Positions 32,250 through 40,768 of a DNA stretch of 54,446 nt are shown here, piece by piece. Made by a program: the position numbers and the translations under genes. The DNA lies in contig JAGCCP010000032.1 of the NCBI GenBank assembly GCA_017651625.1, positions 1 through 54,446 on the forward strand, written 5' to 3'. Source of the DNA: Candidatus Ruminimicrobiellum bubulum. GTDB taxonomy: Bacteria; Elusimicrobiota; Endomicrobiia; Endomicrobiales; Endomicrobiaceae. The notes beneath the pieces were generated by a model. The model did no database searches and had not been told where the DNA came from. It saw only the letters and a list, made by a program, of their open reading frames with translations. The first letter of the stretch is position 1, and the number at the start of each line of letters is the position of its first letter.

Positions 32250-34904
32250 CTAGTTTTCGTAGTTCTTCAACGTTTCTTCCAATGTTGCAATTTTGCTTTG
32301 TGTATCTGCAAGTTTTTGTCTTATTCTTGCGACTTCTTCCGCAGGAGCTTTCTCTACGAATTTCGGATTAGACAATTTTTTATTATATTTTTCCTGTTCA
32401 GCCAAAATATTTTTTATTTCTTTGTTTATTCTTGCTTTTTCTTTTTCTAAATCTATAAGACCTTCCAAAGGTATAAACATTTCAAAACCTGTAGCAACGG
32501 CTAAAGCAGAATTCTTTTCTCTTTGAATATCTTTACCGATACTTAAATCTTTTATTTTTCCTAAAGATTTTATATAGCCCTGATTATTTTCAACAACAGC
32601 AAATTTGCTGTCATCCAACACTTTTATTTTTGTTGTAATAAATGCTGCAGGTGAAATGTTCATTTCGCTTCTAACATTTCTTATTTTAGAAACTATTTCC
32701 TGAACTACAGCCATCTGTTTTGCTTCATCACCGAAAGAAAGTTTGTCGTCGTAAACAGGGAAAGAAGAATTTACTATACTTTCCGTTGTGTTATTAAATA
32801 TCGACCACAATTCATCACTTATAAACGGCATAATCGGAGCCAACATTTTTATTGTTCCTTTTAACACATAAATAAGAACCGACAATACTTGTTTTTTCTC
32901 TTCAACATTTTCGGATGTCATTCTAATTTTCGAAAGTTCTATATACCAGTCACAGAACTTTGTCCAAATGAAATCGTAAAGTGTTCTTGAAGCAACATCT
33001 ATATCATAAACTTCAAATGCTCTTGTAACCGTTTTTATTGTTTGGTTATATTCGTTAAGTATCCACTTATCGGATAATTCTTTTACTTGAGGTTGATCGG
33101 AAACTTCCAATTCACCTTTATTCATAAGAATAAATCTTGAAGCGTTCCAAATTTTGTTTGCAAAGTTTCTTGCAGCCAAGAACGAATCGTTGGATATTTG
33201 CATATCTCTTCCCGGTGCTGCAGACTGCGCCAAAGCAAATCTTAAAGCATCCGTTCCGAACTGGTCCATAATTTCCAAAGGATTTATAACGTTACCTTTG
33301 GATTTAGACATTTTTAGTCCGTGTTTATCTCTGACTATACCGTGAATAAATACATCACTGAACGGTATATCGTTCAAGAATTCAAGTCCCATTTGAACCA
33401 TTCTTGCAACCCACAAATAAAGTATTTCATGACCCGTTACAAGAACTCCGGTAGGATAATAATATTTTAATTCTTCATTGTCCGGTTTTTCTCCCCAATT
33501 AAATACACTGAACGGCCACATAGCGGAAGAAAACCAAGTATCCAAAACATCGTTATCTTGAACCAAATGCGTATTACCGCAATGAGGACATTTTGTCGGA
33601 GTATCTTGTTCAACTATAGGAGGACAACTTGTTTTGTTACCTTTTTCATCTACACAATAAAATACAGGTATTCTGTGTCCCCACCAAATTTGTCTGCTTA
33701 TACACCAATCTCTTAAATTGTCTAACCATAATGTGTAAGGTTTTTTCCAGGATGAAGGATAAAATTTTACTTTTTCATCTTTTGCAACCTGCGATGCTCT
33801 TTTGGACATTTCTTCAACTTTTAAAAACCATTGTTCCGACATTATCGGTTCTATTGTTGTTCCGCATCTGTAACATTTACCTACTGAATGACTGTAATCT
33901 TCTGTTTTTATAAGGTATCCCTGTTCTTGTAAATCCGCAACAATTTGTTCTCTTGCGGCAACAGCGGGCATACCTTTATATTTTTCCATTATGTCTGTCA
34001 TTTTACCGTCAGCATCTATAACTTCAAGTATTTCAAGGTTATGTCTTCTTGCAATTTCATAGTCAACCGCATCGTGTGCAGGTGTAACTTTTACTGCACC
34101 TGTTCCGAACTGCATATCTACAATATAGTCTGCAACAACTTTTATTTCTCTGCCTACCAAAGGAAGAATTATTGTTTTACCTACTATATTTTTATATCTT
34201 TCATCGTTAGGATTTACTGCAACCGCAGTATCACCTATCATTGTCTCGGGTCTTGTAGTTGCAACCGTTAAAAATTCGTTGGAATCTTTTAACGGATACT
34301 TTATGTACCACAAGTTACCTTTTTCGGGATGATATTCAACTTCAATATCGGACAGTGCGGTATTACATCTCGGGCACCAGTTAACTAATCTTTTTCCTCT
34401 GTAAATTAAACCTTTATCGTAAAATTGTTTGAATGCTCTTTTAACTGCTTTGGAACATGCTTCATCCATAGTAAATCTTGTTCTGTCCCAATCAAGACCG
34501 CAACCCAACTTTTTCAATTGATCTAATATCGTGTCACCTGTTTCTTGTCTCCATTGCCACATCTTTTCTATAAACTTTTCTCTGCCTAAATCGTATTTTG
34601 TTTTGCCTTCTTTTTTAAGAAGTTTTTCCACAACATTCTGTGTAGCGATTCCGCCATGATCGGTTCCAGGCACCCACAAAGTGTTAAATCCCTGCATTTT
34701 TTTAAATCTGATAATCGCATCCTGTAACGAGTCGTTTAATGCATGGCCCATATGTAAAGAACCGGTAACGTTCGGAGGCGGTATAACTATCGTAAAAGAT
34801 TTTTTTGTTTTATCCGGTTTAGAAGAAAATGTTTTGTTTTCTATCCAATATTTTACCCACTTTTCTTCAATTTTTTTTGAATCGTAAACTTTTTCCATTT
34901 CCAT
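32250..34904 (-). CDS. valS: Valyl-tRNA synthetase
   Basis: 884 residues, class I synthetase. The HIGH motif is HMGH in PPNVTGSLHMGHAL, and KMSKS appears as GLKMSKSKGNVINPL. The editing domain includes TTRPETMIGDTAVAVNP. Cysteine pairs CPRC, CYRC and CPHC indicate zinc-binding elements. The C-terminal coiled coil (EKARINKEIKNILAEQEKYNKKL) is the tRNA-binding arm. AAGGG precedes the ATG. No T-box or other leader is seen upstream, where the SPL-like gene ends 11 bases away. Confidence 0.98.
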   Translation of the reverse strand: MEMEKVYDSKKIEEKWVKYWIENKTFSSKPDKTKKSFTIVIPPPNVTGSLHMGHALNDSLQDAIIRFKKMQGFNTLWVPGTDHGGIATQNVVEKLLKKEGKTKYDLGREKFIEKMWQWRQETGDTILDQLKKLGCGLDWDRTRFTMDEACSKAVKRAFKQFYDKGLIYRGKRLVNWCPRCNTALSDIEVEYHPEKGNLWYIKYPLKDSNEFLTVATTRPETMIGDTAVAVNPNDERYKNIVGKTIILPLVGREIKVVADYIVDMQFGTGAVKVTPAHDAVDYEIARRHNLEILEVIDADGKMTDIMEKYKGMPAVAAREQIVADLQEQGYLIKTEDYSHSVGKCYRCGTTIEPIMSEQWFLKVEEMSKRASQVAKDEKVKFYPSSWKKPYTLWLDNLRDWCISRQIWWGHRIPVFYCVDEKGNKTSCPPIVEQDTPTKCPHCGNTHLVQDNDVLDTWFSSAMWPFSVFNWGEKPDNEELKYYYPTGVLVTGHEILYLWVARMVQMGLEFLNDIPFSDVFIHGIVRDKHGLKMSKSKGNVINPLEIMDQFGTDALRFALAQSAAPGRDMQISNDSFLAARNFANKIWNASRFILMNKGELEVSDQPQVKELSDKWILNEYNQTIKTVTRAFEVYDIDVASRTLYDFIWTKFCDWYIELSKIRMTSENVEEKKQVLSVLIYVLKGTIKMLAPIMPFISDELWSIFNNTTESIVNSSFPVYDDKLSFGDEAKQMAVVQEIVSKIRNVRSEMNISPAAFITTKIKVLDDSKFAVVENNQGYIKSLGKIKDLSIGKDIQREKNSALAVATGFEMFIPLEGLIDLEKEKARINKEIKNILAEQEKYNKKLSNPKFVEKAPAEEVARIRQKLADTQSKIATLEETLKNYEN

Positions 34905-34915
34905 AATTTTAGCCC

Positions 34916-36244
34916 TTATATCTTATTATAAACTTTGTTCCAAATATCGTTGTTTTCCATACATAAATAAACAGCAACATTCTTATCTTTTTGCTTTATT
35001 AAATCAACAAGATACTTGTATATTTTTATTCTTGTATTATCATCGTATCTCAGTTTATTATCGTGAGATAACAATAGTTCTTCGTCGAGTATTTTGTTAT
35101 CTAAAAATCTGTTTTCTATAACTTTTTTTAGAGTTGCTACCATTCTTAAAGAACCGATACTTATCCATTTTATATATTTTCCATCTATAAAATCAAATAT
35201 ATTTTCAATAGTTTTTTTGTAACCGTCTTTCCAATCTTCATATAGTATCACAGGATCAAAATGAAACCCGACACTGTAACCTGCCTGTACACATTTTTGT
35301 GCCGCTTTTAATCTTTCCTGTAAGTTTGGCGTACAATGTTCGTTTTCTTCTATCATCTGTTCTGCATTTACAGACCAAGACACTACAATATTCTCACTTC
35401 CGCCCAATTTTAATAAGTTATCTATATTTACACTTTTTGTTTTAAATTCAAAAGAAATATCTTTATTCTCTTTAAAGAATTTAACAATATCGTTTGAAAA
35501 AAGAGTTACATCATCAAATATTAAAGAATCCGTAAATTCACCGCTGCCTACTCTCGGCAAAAAAAACATTTTGTTATCTACGGGTTTTATTTTTTCTCTG
35601 TTCAAAAAGTCAGGCAAGTTGCAAGGTAAAATTATTCCGGCTACATTTTGGTATCCCTGCAAAAAGCAATAACTGCACTCATACAAACAACCGTAACCGA
35701 TATTTAATATCGAATAATTGCAACATCTTACGTTTTTCGTACAAGGACACGGTTTAAAAAAATCGTACTTTTCGTTCACCAAAAAAAGATTTTCTTTTCT
35801 GTTATTATATTTTGCTATGGAAAACTTTTCTTTTTTCAGAAAACTTTTTAACGATTCTATTTCAACAAAATTTGCGTTAGGAAAAATAGTTCTTATTCTG
35901 TTATACAAAGAAGAATTAACAACTTCATTTGTATAATAAACATTTTTAGGATTAAATTTTTCAGAAACCGGTTTTGCCTGTTCGTTTGTTAAAGTTATAT
36001 CGGGTAAATAAAAATTTTCTTTTTTAGATATAGCATAAGTTTTGGGATATCGTCTTTTTAAAAGATACTCTTTTACTTTTTCGTAAGATTTTTCTTCTAT
36101 CGAATTTATAACATTTATTGAATCTGTATTTTCTTTTTTGGATATTTCAAAAATAAGACGAGTAAGTTCTCTTACTTTATTTATTCCGAAAAAAGGAAAC
36201 TTTTGTTGAATATTTTTACTGATTAACGAAATGTTGCTATCCAT
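34916..36244 (-). CDS. splB: Spore photoproduct lyase-like radical SAM protein
   Basis: 442 residues. The radical-SAM CxxxCxxC is at about Cys184, Cys188 and Cys191 (IGYGCLYECSYCFLQGY). The GYGCxxxCxYCFL form plus the preceding CPCTKNVRCCNYSILN segment match the SPL family, which reverses the spore thymine photoproduct. No sporulation gene is in the window and the cell type looks Gram-negative, so the substrate may be another damaged nucleotide or the gene may have been transferred. The start overlaps the end of a nucleoside phosphorylase gene by eight bases, implying a functional pair. The family call is good; the reaction is uncertain. Confidence 0.75.
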   Translation of the reverse strand: MDSNISLISKNIQQKFPFFGINKVRELTRLIFEISKKENTDSINVINSIEEKSYEKVKEYLLKRRYPKTYAISKKENFYLPDITLTNEQAKPVSEKFNPKNVYYTNEVVNSSLYNRIRTIFPNANFVEIESLKSFLKKEKFSIAKYNNRKENLFLVNEKYDFFKPCPCTKNVRCCNYSILNIGYGCLYECSYCFLQGYQNVAGIILPCNLPDFLNREKIKPVDNKMFFLPRVGSGEFTDSLIFDDVTLFSNDIVKFFKENKDISFEFKTKSVNIDNLLKLGGSENIVVSWSVNAEQMIEENEHCTPNLQERLKAAQKCVQAGYSVGFHFDPVILYEDWKDGYKKTIENIFDFIDGKYIKWISIGSLRMVATLKKVIENRFLDNKILDEELLLSHDNKLRYDDNTRIKIYKYLVDLIKQKDKNVAVYLCMENNDIWNKVYNKI

Positions 36245-36935
36245 TGTTCTTTATAAAATCACAAATGTTGTCTGCAAGTTCTTGGCGAACGGATAACAAT
36301 TTAGTTTTTTGGCTTTCGTCCAATTCCGTTTCAAACGGACTTGCTTCCGATATGTGGTCGGTAACGTAAAACAATGCTATGGCTTTTTTGTTTATTGCGG
36401 AAGCCGCAGAAAATACGGACGAACATTCCATATCCACAGCATTTATTTTGTTCTTATCAAACCAATCTTTGTAAGTTCTTTGCAAAACTATAGAGTTTGA
36501 TGTAATACATTTAACCTGTTTTATATCTTTTTTTGCTTTCGACAAAAAATTTTCAAGCAAAATTGTTGAAGGATAATAAGAATCCGGATTTCTTTTCATT
36601 TCAAGCATTTCCGAAAAACTTTCGAAATTAAATACTTTTTTCACTATAAGTTTATCTGCGATTTTTACGTCACCTATTCCGCCGCAACTGCCGAACAAAA
36701 TTATATTTTCGCAAGCGGAATTTTTTAAACATAAAACTATATCGCCAACCAAAAAATTGTTTTTGGTTGAAATTACAGTTACATTTTCATAGTTCATTAT
36801 TTTCGCAAAGAAAAGGTTGTTCCTTTTCGTTTTTCCCAACTTTGCAAAAAGTGAATGGTCCGATACAGGACAAATCACACAAGTTCTTTTTATTTCTTTT
36901 AAATTGATTCCTAAATTTAATGATAAATCTAACAT
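36237..36935 (-). CDS. PNP/UDP-family nucleoside phosphorylase or nucleosidase
   Basis: 232 residues of the PNP_UDP_1 fold. FGSCGGIGDVK is the phosphate/base-binding turn, AVDMECSSVFSAA is the MTAN/PNP-like ribose-binding MExx motif, and FYVTDHISEASPF contributes the catalytic Asp. It could be an MTA/SAH nucleosidase, which would recycle the 5'-deoxyadenosine made by radical-SAM enzymes such as the overlapping SPL-like gene, or a purine phosphorylase. AGGAAA lies before the ATG inside the end of the FmdB-like gene. The specificity is not settled by sequence alone. Confidence 0.7.
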   Translation of the reverse strand: MLDLSLNLGINLKEIKRTCVICPVSDHSLFAKLGKTKRNNLFFAKIMNYENVTVISTKNNFLVGDIVLCLKNSACENIILFGSCGGIGDVKIADKLIVKKVFNFESFSEMLEMKRNPDSYYPSTILLENFLSKAKKDIKQVKCITSNSIVLQRTYKDWFDKNKINAVDMECSSVFSAASAINKKAIALFYVTDHISEASPFETELDESQKTKLLSVRQELADNICDFIKNNG

Positions 36936-36944
36936 CGTTATTTC

Positions 36945-37178
36945 CTAATGGTGATGGTGATGACAACATCCGTTGCAACAACCGGAACTCTTTTTTTCCT
37001 GGCAAGAAACTCTCATTGGTTTATTAGTCTCTGAAGATCCTGCAGAGAAAAGAGAAAATTGTTTTTCTACATCTTTACTTTTACATTCCGGACATTCTAT
37101 TTTTTCTTTATCTATTGAAAAAACTATTTTTTCAAATTTCGAACCGCACTTCTTACAAACAAATTCAAATAAAGGCAT
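36945..37178 (-). CDS. FmdB-type zinc ribbon protein with Cys/His tail
   Basis: A 77-residue protein. The N-terminal FmdB/CxxC zinc ribbon has Cys8, Cys11, Cys29 and Cys32 (MPLFEFVCKKCG, CPECKSKDVEKQF). After a Ser-rich linker comes Cys59, a CCNGCC cluster (67-72) and five terminal histidines (73-77), a dense metal-binding tail. AAGGAAA precedes the ATG. It sits two bases after the DEAD-box gene and upstream of the phosphorylase gene. FmdB family members are small putative regulators of unknown role. The tail suggests nickel, zinc or copper binding (inference). Confidence 0.8.
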   Translation of the reverse strand: MPLFEFVCKKCGSKFEKIVFSIDKEKIECPECKSKDVEKQFSLFSAGSSETNKPMRVSCQEKKSSGCCNGCCHHHHH

Positions 37179-37179
37179 A

Positions 37180-38838
37180 CTATTTTCCTTGCGCTTTTTC
37201 CACTGCTACTTTGTGACCTTTTATATTACTGTTATTTAATGCATCTATAATTTGTTGAGCATACTCGTTAGGTACTTCAACAAAAGAAAATTTATCGAAT
37301 ATATCTATCGAACCGACTATATCACCGCTTAATCCGGTTTCACCGGCTATGGCACCTACAAAATCGCCCGGTCTTACTTTTTTACTTTTACCGATACTCA
37401 TAAAAAGTCTTGTCATACCGTACTCTTTTGCTACACCGTGTCTGTTCTTTTTACTTTTTGAAAACTTCTTTTTGGAATCTCTGTCTCTTGAAAAATCTCT
37501 TTCGAAACTATTTACCGTCATATCTATATCTTCATGCTTTTCGGGATTTTCCACCTGCAACATCATTTCAAAAAGTGCCGCGGCAACATCTACCGAAGTT
37601 ATGTTATCCGTAATTAAAGATTCTATTTTTGTTATATATTTTTCGAACGTATTTTTCTTTAAAGTTTCTTTTAACTTTTCCATAAAGGAAGAAATCCTTA
37701 CATTTTCAACATCGGCAAGTGACGGTACCGGCATTCTTTTTATTGTAACTTTAGTGTATCTTTGAATATCTCTTATTTTATAAATATCTTTACCTGCAAC
37801 AAAACTGTATGCTTTACCCGCTCTTCCCGCTCTACCTGTTCTACCGATTCTGTGAACATAAGATTCTATATCCTGCGGAATATCAAAATTAAATACCGCT
37901 TCAACATCATCAACATCTATACCGCGTGCGGCAACATCGGTAGCAACAAGGATTTCTATTTTACAGTTTCTGAACTTATCCATAACTCTGTCTCTTTGTG
38001 TTTGGTTCATATCACCGTGAATTGCATCTGCGGAATATCCTCTTATCTGCAACTGTGCGGTAACTTCATCTACTCTTTTTTTAGTGTTGCAAAAAACCAA
38101 CGAAAGTTTGGCATCTGCCATATCTATACATCTTGCCAACGCTTCAAGTTTTTGATGTTCTCTGACTTCACAATACAATTGTTCCGTTTGTGGAACGGTC
38201 AATTTTTCATGAACAACTTTTATATTTACGGGATTTTTTTGATATTTTTTTGTAAGAACCAAAAATTCTCTCGGCATGGTTGCGGAAAAAAATACCGTTT
38301 GTTTATCCTGCGGTAAATTTTTCAATATCAACTCTATATCATCTCTGAAACCCATATCCAACATTTCATCAGCTTCATCCAAAACAACTGTTTTAGTGTT
38401 ATCAAGTTTTATTGTTTGTCTTTCGATATGATCTATAATTCTTCCGGGAGTACCTATAACAATATGTGCGCCTTTATGAAGTGCGGCCATTTGTCTTACT
38501 ATAGGTTGTCCGCCGTAAACGGGAACAATATTTATTCCTCTTTTATATTTTGATAATGATTTTAATTCCTCTGCAACCTGTATCGCAAGTTCTCTTGTAG
38601 GGCACATAATAAGTGCCTGAACTTTTTTCTCTTTAGGTGAAATTTTTTCAAGTATAGGAATACCGAAGGCGGCAGTTTTACCTGTTCCGGTTTGTGCTTG
38701 ACCTATAAGGTCAACACCTTCTATCATTTTAGGTATTGCCAAAGATTGTATCGGGGTAGTTTCTTCAAAACCCATATCCGTAACGGCTTTTAATATCTCG
38801 GGCGATAAATTCAATTCGGTAAATTTTAGTTTGTCCAT
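37180..38838 (-). CDS. DEAD-box RNA helicase with DbpA-type RNA-binding domain
   Basis: 552 residues, DeaD/CsdA-like. Q motif near residues 6-31, Walker A AQTGTGKT (48-55), PTRELA, VLDEADEMLD, SAT, and the RecA2 motifs ATDVAARGIDVDDV and HRIGRTGRAGR. A Lys/Arg-rich linker (SRDRDSKKKFSKSKKNRHG) leads to a C-terminal DbpA RNA-binding (RRM-like) domain of about 70 residues (GDFVGAIAGETGLSGDIVGSI). Probable role in ribosome assembly or mRNA unwinding. GGAG precedes the ATG. It follows a DUF116 gene by three bases. Confidence 0.95.
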   Translation of the reverse strand: MDKLKFTELNLSPEILKAVTDMGFEETTPIQSLAIPKMIEGVDLIGQAQTGTGKTAAFGIPILEKISPKEKKVQALIMCPTRELAIQVAEELKSLSKYKRGINIVPVYGGQPIVRQMAALHKGAHIVIGTPGRIIDHIERQTIKLDNTKTVVLDEADEMLDMGFRDDIELILKNLPQDKQTVFFSATMPREFLVLTKKYQKNPVNIKVVHEKLTVPQTEQLYCEVREHQKLEALARCIDMADAKLSLVFCNTKKRVDEVTAQLQIRGYSADAIHGDMNQTQRDRVMDKFRNCKIEILVATDVAARGIDVDDVEAVFNFDIPQDIESYVHRIGRTGRAGRAGKAYSFVAGKDIYKIRDIQRYTKVTIKRMPVPSLADVENVRISSFMEKLKETLKKNTFEKYITKIESLITDNITSVDVAAALFEMMLQVENPEKHEDIDMTVNSFERDFSRDRDSKKKFSKSKKNRHGVAKEYGMTRLFMSIGKSKKVRPGDFVGAIAGETGLSGDIVGSIDIFDKFSFVEVPNEYAQQIIDALNNSNIKGHKVAVEKAQGK

Positions 38839-38841
38839 TAT

Positions 38842-39315
38842 TTATTTTTGCTCCATAATTTTCTTAACGACTTCCACATCAACATCGGTATCACAACAAC
38901 CATCTTTAAGTAACGGTACAAACTGAGCTATAACTTTTAAACCGTCAGTCATTTTTATACCTTGTGCACCCTCGAAATGGCAAGCAACGGCAACAACCGC
39001 TTTTATTTTTTGTTCTACCAAGATGTTATAAATGGCTTTACCGCCTTTCATAACATAAACTTTTTTATAACCAAGCTCATCGGCAAGTTTTTGTATCTGT
39101 GCGATTTTACATGCTCCGCACTTTACACAAGAATAGTGTGTTCCTTCATCAACGGCTTTACAATTTTTTGTACTTCTCATACAGTGCGGTAAAAGAACAA
39201 TTCTTTCGGAAACGGGAACAGTTTTAAACTTTTCCGCCATAGCCGAATTTTTCTTGTTTATAAATTTTGCATAATTATTTTTGTTAATGTTTTTAAAATT
39301 AATACACAGTTTCAT
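38842..39315 (-). CDS. DUF116 family protein
   Basis: 157 residues. The Cys pattern LPHCMRSTKNCKA, CVKCGACKI and VAVACHFEGAQG is typical of DUF116, found in anaerobes and often near methionyl-tRNA formyltransferase or radical-SAM genes. Conserved cysteines suggest an Fe-S or zinc site; function unknown. The first ATG has only AAAAAGA in front and an internal Met (MAEKFKTV, residue 26) is a possible start. It is the first gene of the long minus-strand block that runs to sufB. Confidence 0.75.
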   Translation of the reverse strand: MKLCINFKNINKNNYAKFINKKNSAMAEKFKTVPVSERIVLLPHCMRSTKNCKAVDEGTHYSCVKCGACKIAQIQKLADELGYKKVYVMKGGKAIYNILVEQKIKAVVAVACHFEGAQGIKMTDGLKVIAQFVPLLKDGCCDTDVDVEVVKKIMEQK

Positions 39316-39378
39316 ATCTTTTTATTTTATCAAATAAGAGGTATAAAGGCAATTTATAATTTGTATTTTGCAATTAAA

Positions 39379-39407
39379 TTGTAAATTAAAATAATTTTGT
39401 ATATAAT
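39379..39407 (+). promoter_or_regulatory. Promoter of barrel protein and PNPOx genes
   Basis: TTGTAA is followed after 17 bases by a perfect TATAAT, about 28 bases before the ATG. The spacer it lies in also holds the 5' side of the divergent DUF116 gene. Confidence 0.65.
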
Positions 39408-39435
39408 ATAAGAAATATTTTTTTGGGGTATTATA

Positions 39436-40053
39436 ATGAAAAAAATAATTTTTTCAATTTTATTGCTTACTATATGTGTTTTGCCGGTAAGTGCAAAAAT
39501 GAATATGGATTTTATTGTAAAAGGTGGACTTTTAGCTTCTCCTTATATTGATTTGGATAAAAATGTAGTATTCACGGATATCGGCATGGTCAACGGAGAA
39601 GAACAAGAAAGGACAATAATAAACAGCAGAATTTTGGATGTGGATTTAGGATTCACTTTGGGCGGAGAAGTTTTTGCTTATCCGTGGCAAAATATAGGTG
39701 TCGGTGTAGGTTTTTTTCACTTATTTAAAACTGATATCGAAAACACCGCACAAAAAATTTCAGCAACAAACTTTTATATTGCCGGTAAACCTAAATTGGT
39801 TTTAGAAAATAAAGAAATAGACAGTGTATATATTATAGGTCAGTTGGGTTACAGTAATGCAGATATAAAATTAATAGATGCAAGCGGTCTTTCGGGTTTA
39901 TATATGGGTGCCGGTGTAGGCATAGAAGCTAAATGGTTAATAATAGAAGCTTTGTATACTTATTATAACTGGTTAATTCCCGATAACGATTATGCCGGTC
40001 ACGGTTCGATGTACAGCATCCATCTTAACATAGGTTATAAATACTCAATATAA
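39436..40053 (+). CDS. Small outer-membrane beta-barrel protein
   Basis: 205 residues with signal peptide MKKIIFSILLLTICVLPVSA. The mature part has alternating beta-strand patterns and the family elements ATNFYIAGKPKLV, VYIIGQLGYSNADI, GLYMGAGVGIE and the C-terminal SIHLNIGYKYSI. It is one of four paralogues in this window. Its stop codon overlaps the ATG of the PNPOx gene (TAATG), so the two are translated together. Function unknown; no ligand can be guessed. Confidence 0.75.
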   Translation: MKKIIFSILLLTICVLPVSAKMNMDFIVKGGLLASPYIDLDKNVVFTDIGMVNGEEQERTIINSRILDVDLGFTLGGEVFAYPWQNIGVGVGFFHLFKTDIENTAQKISATNFYIAGKPKLVLENKEIDSVYIIGQLGYSNADIKLIDASGLSGLYMGAGVGIEAKWLIIEALYTYYNWLIPDNDYAGHGSMYSIHLNIGYKYSI

Positions 40054-40757
40054 TGCCGATATTATTTAAAATAATTTTATTAATTCTTTTCATTGTATTT
40101 TTTTTCGGATTTTTTTTCACGGAAAAATATCTGCAGCTTCAGCATCGTTTTTTTTCATGGTATTACAAATTAATCGGAATAGATGCACAGTTTAAAACGA
40201 AATCACCGACACTAACAAAAATCACATCTTTGATTGCTATTGTTTTTCTGTGTTTTATTTATGCTGCAATAGTGGAAGATTCCAATAAAAAAAATCAAAA
40301 TGCCACAGCAACACAAGAACAAAAAACTGCAATAGCCGAAACCGTAAATTTGGAGGAGCCGGACATGAAAACAGTTTATGATTTTTTAAAGAAATGCGAA
40401 ACTTATTATCTTGCAACGGTGGAAAACGATCAACCAAGAGTAAGACCTTTCGGAACAGTAGATATATTTGAAGATAAGATATATATACAAACCGGTAAAG
40501 TAAAAAATGTTTCCAAACAAATGGCTAAAAACCCTAAAGTGGAAATATGCGCTTTCGACGGCAGCTCTTGGATAAGAATAGAGGCTACCGTTGTAAACGA
40601 TGACAGAATAGAAGCAAAACAACATATGTTGGACAATTACCCTTCGTTGCGACAAATGTATAAAGCCGATGATGACAATACTCAGGTTTTATACTTAAAA
40701 GATGCAACCGCAACTTTTTATTCTTTCGGTAAAGATCCTAAAGTTGTTAAATTTTAA
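40053..40757 (+). CDS. Membrane-anchored PNPOx-family flavin-binding protein
   Basis: 234 residues. Two hydrophobic segments (about 4-23 and 54-72) with a basic/aromatic stretch between them, then a linker and a C-terminal pyridoxamine 5'-phosphate oxidase-like split barrel starting at Met105 (MKTVYDFLKKCETYYLATVE, RVRPFGTVDIFEDKIYIQTG). Stand-alone PNPOx proteins begin exactly at that point. A strong internal Shine-Dalgarno GGAGGAG lies eight bases before the Met105 codon (40365), so a second, soluble product may be made. This looks like a gene fusion or a dual-start gene. Likely FMN or F420 binding; substrate unknown. Confidence 0.75.
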   Translation: MPILFKIILLILFIVFFFGFFFTEKYLQLQHRFFSWYYKLIGIDAQFKTKSPTLTKITSLIAIVFLCFIYAAIVEDSNKKNQNATATQEQKTAIAETVNLEEPDMKTVYDFLKKCETYYLATVENDQPRVRPFGTVDIFEDKIYIQTGKVKNVSKQMAKNPKVEICAFDGSSWIRIEATVVNDDRIEAKQHMLDNYPSLRQMYKADDDNTQVLYLKDATATFYSFGKDPKVVKF

Positions 40758-40768
40758 AATCATTTAAT

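Noticed and set aside
37155-37178. FmdB-like start as part of an artificial His-tagged construct
   Set aside because: The CCHHHHH tail is at the C-terminus of a gene in normal chromosomal context, overlapped by the next gene's ribosome site. No vector sequence is present.
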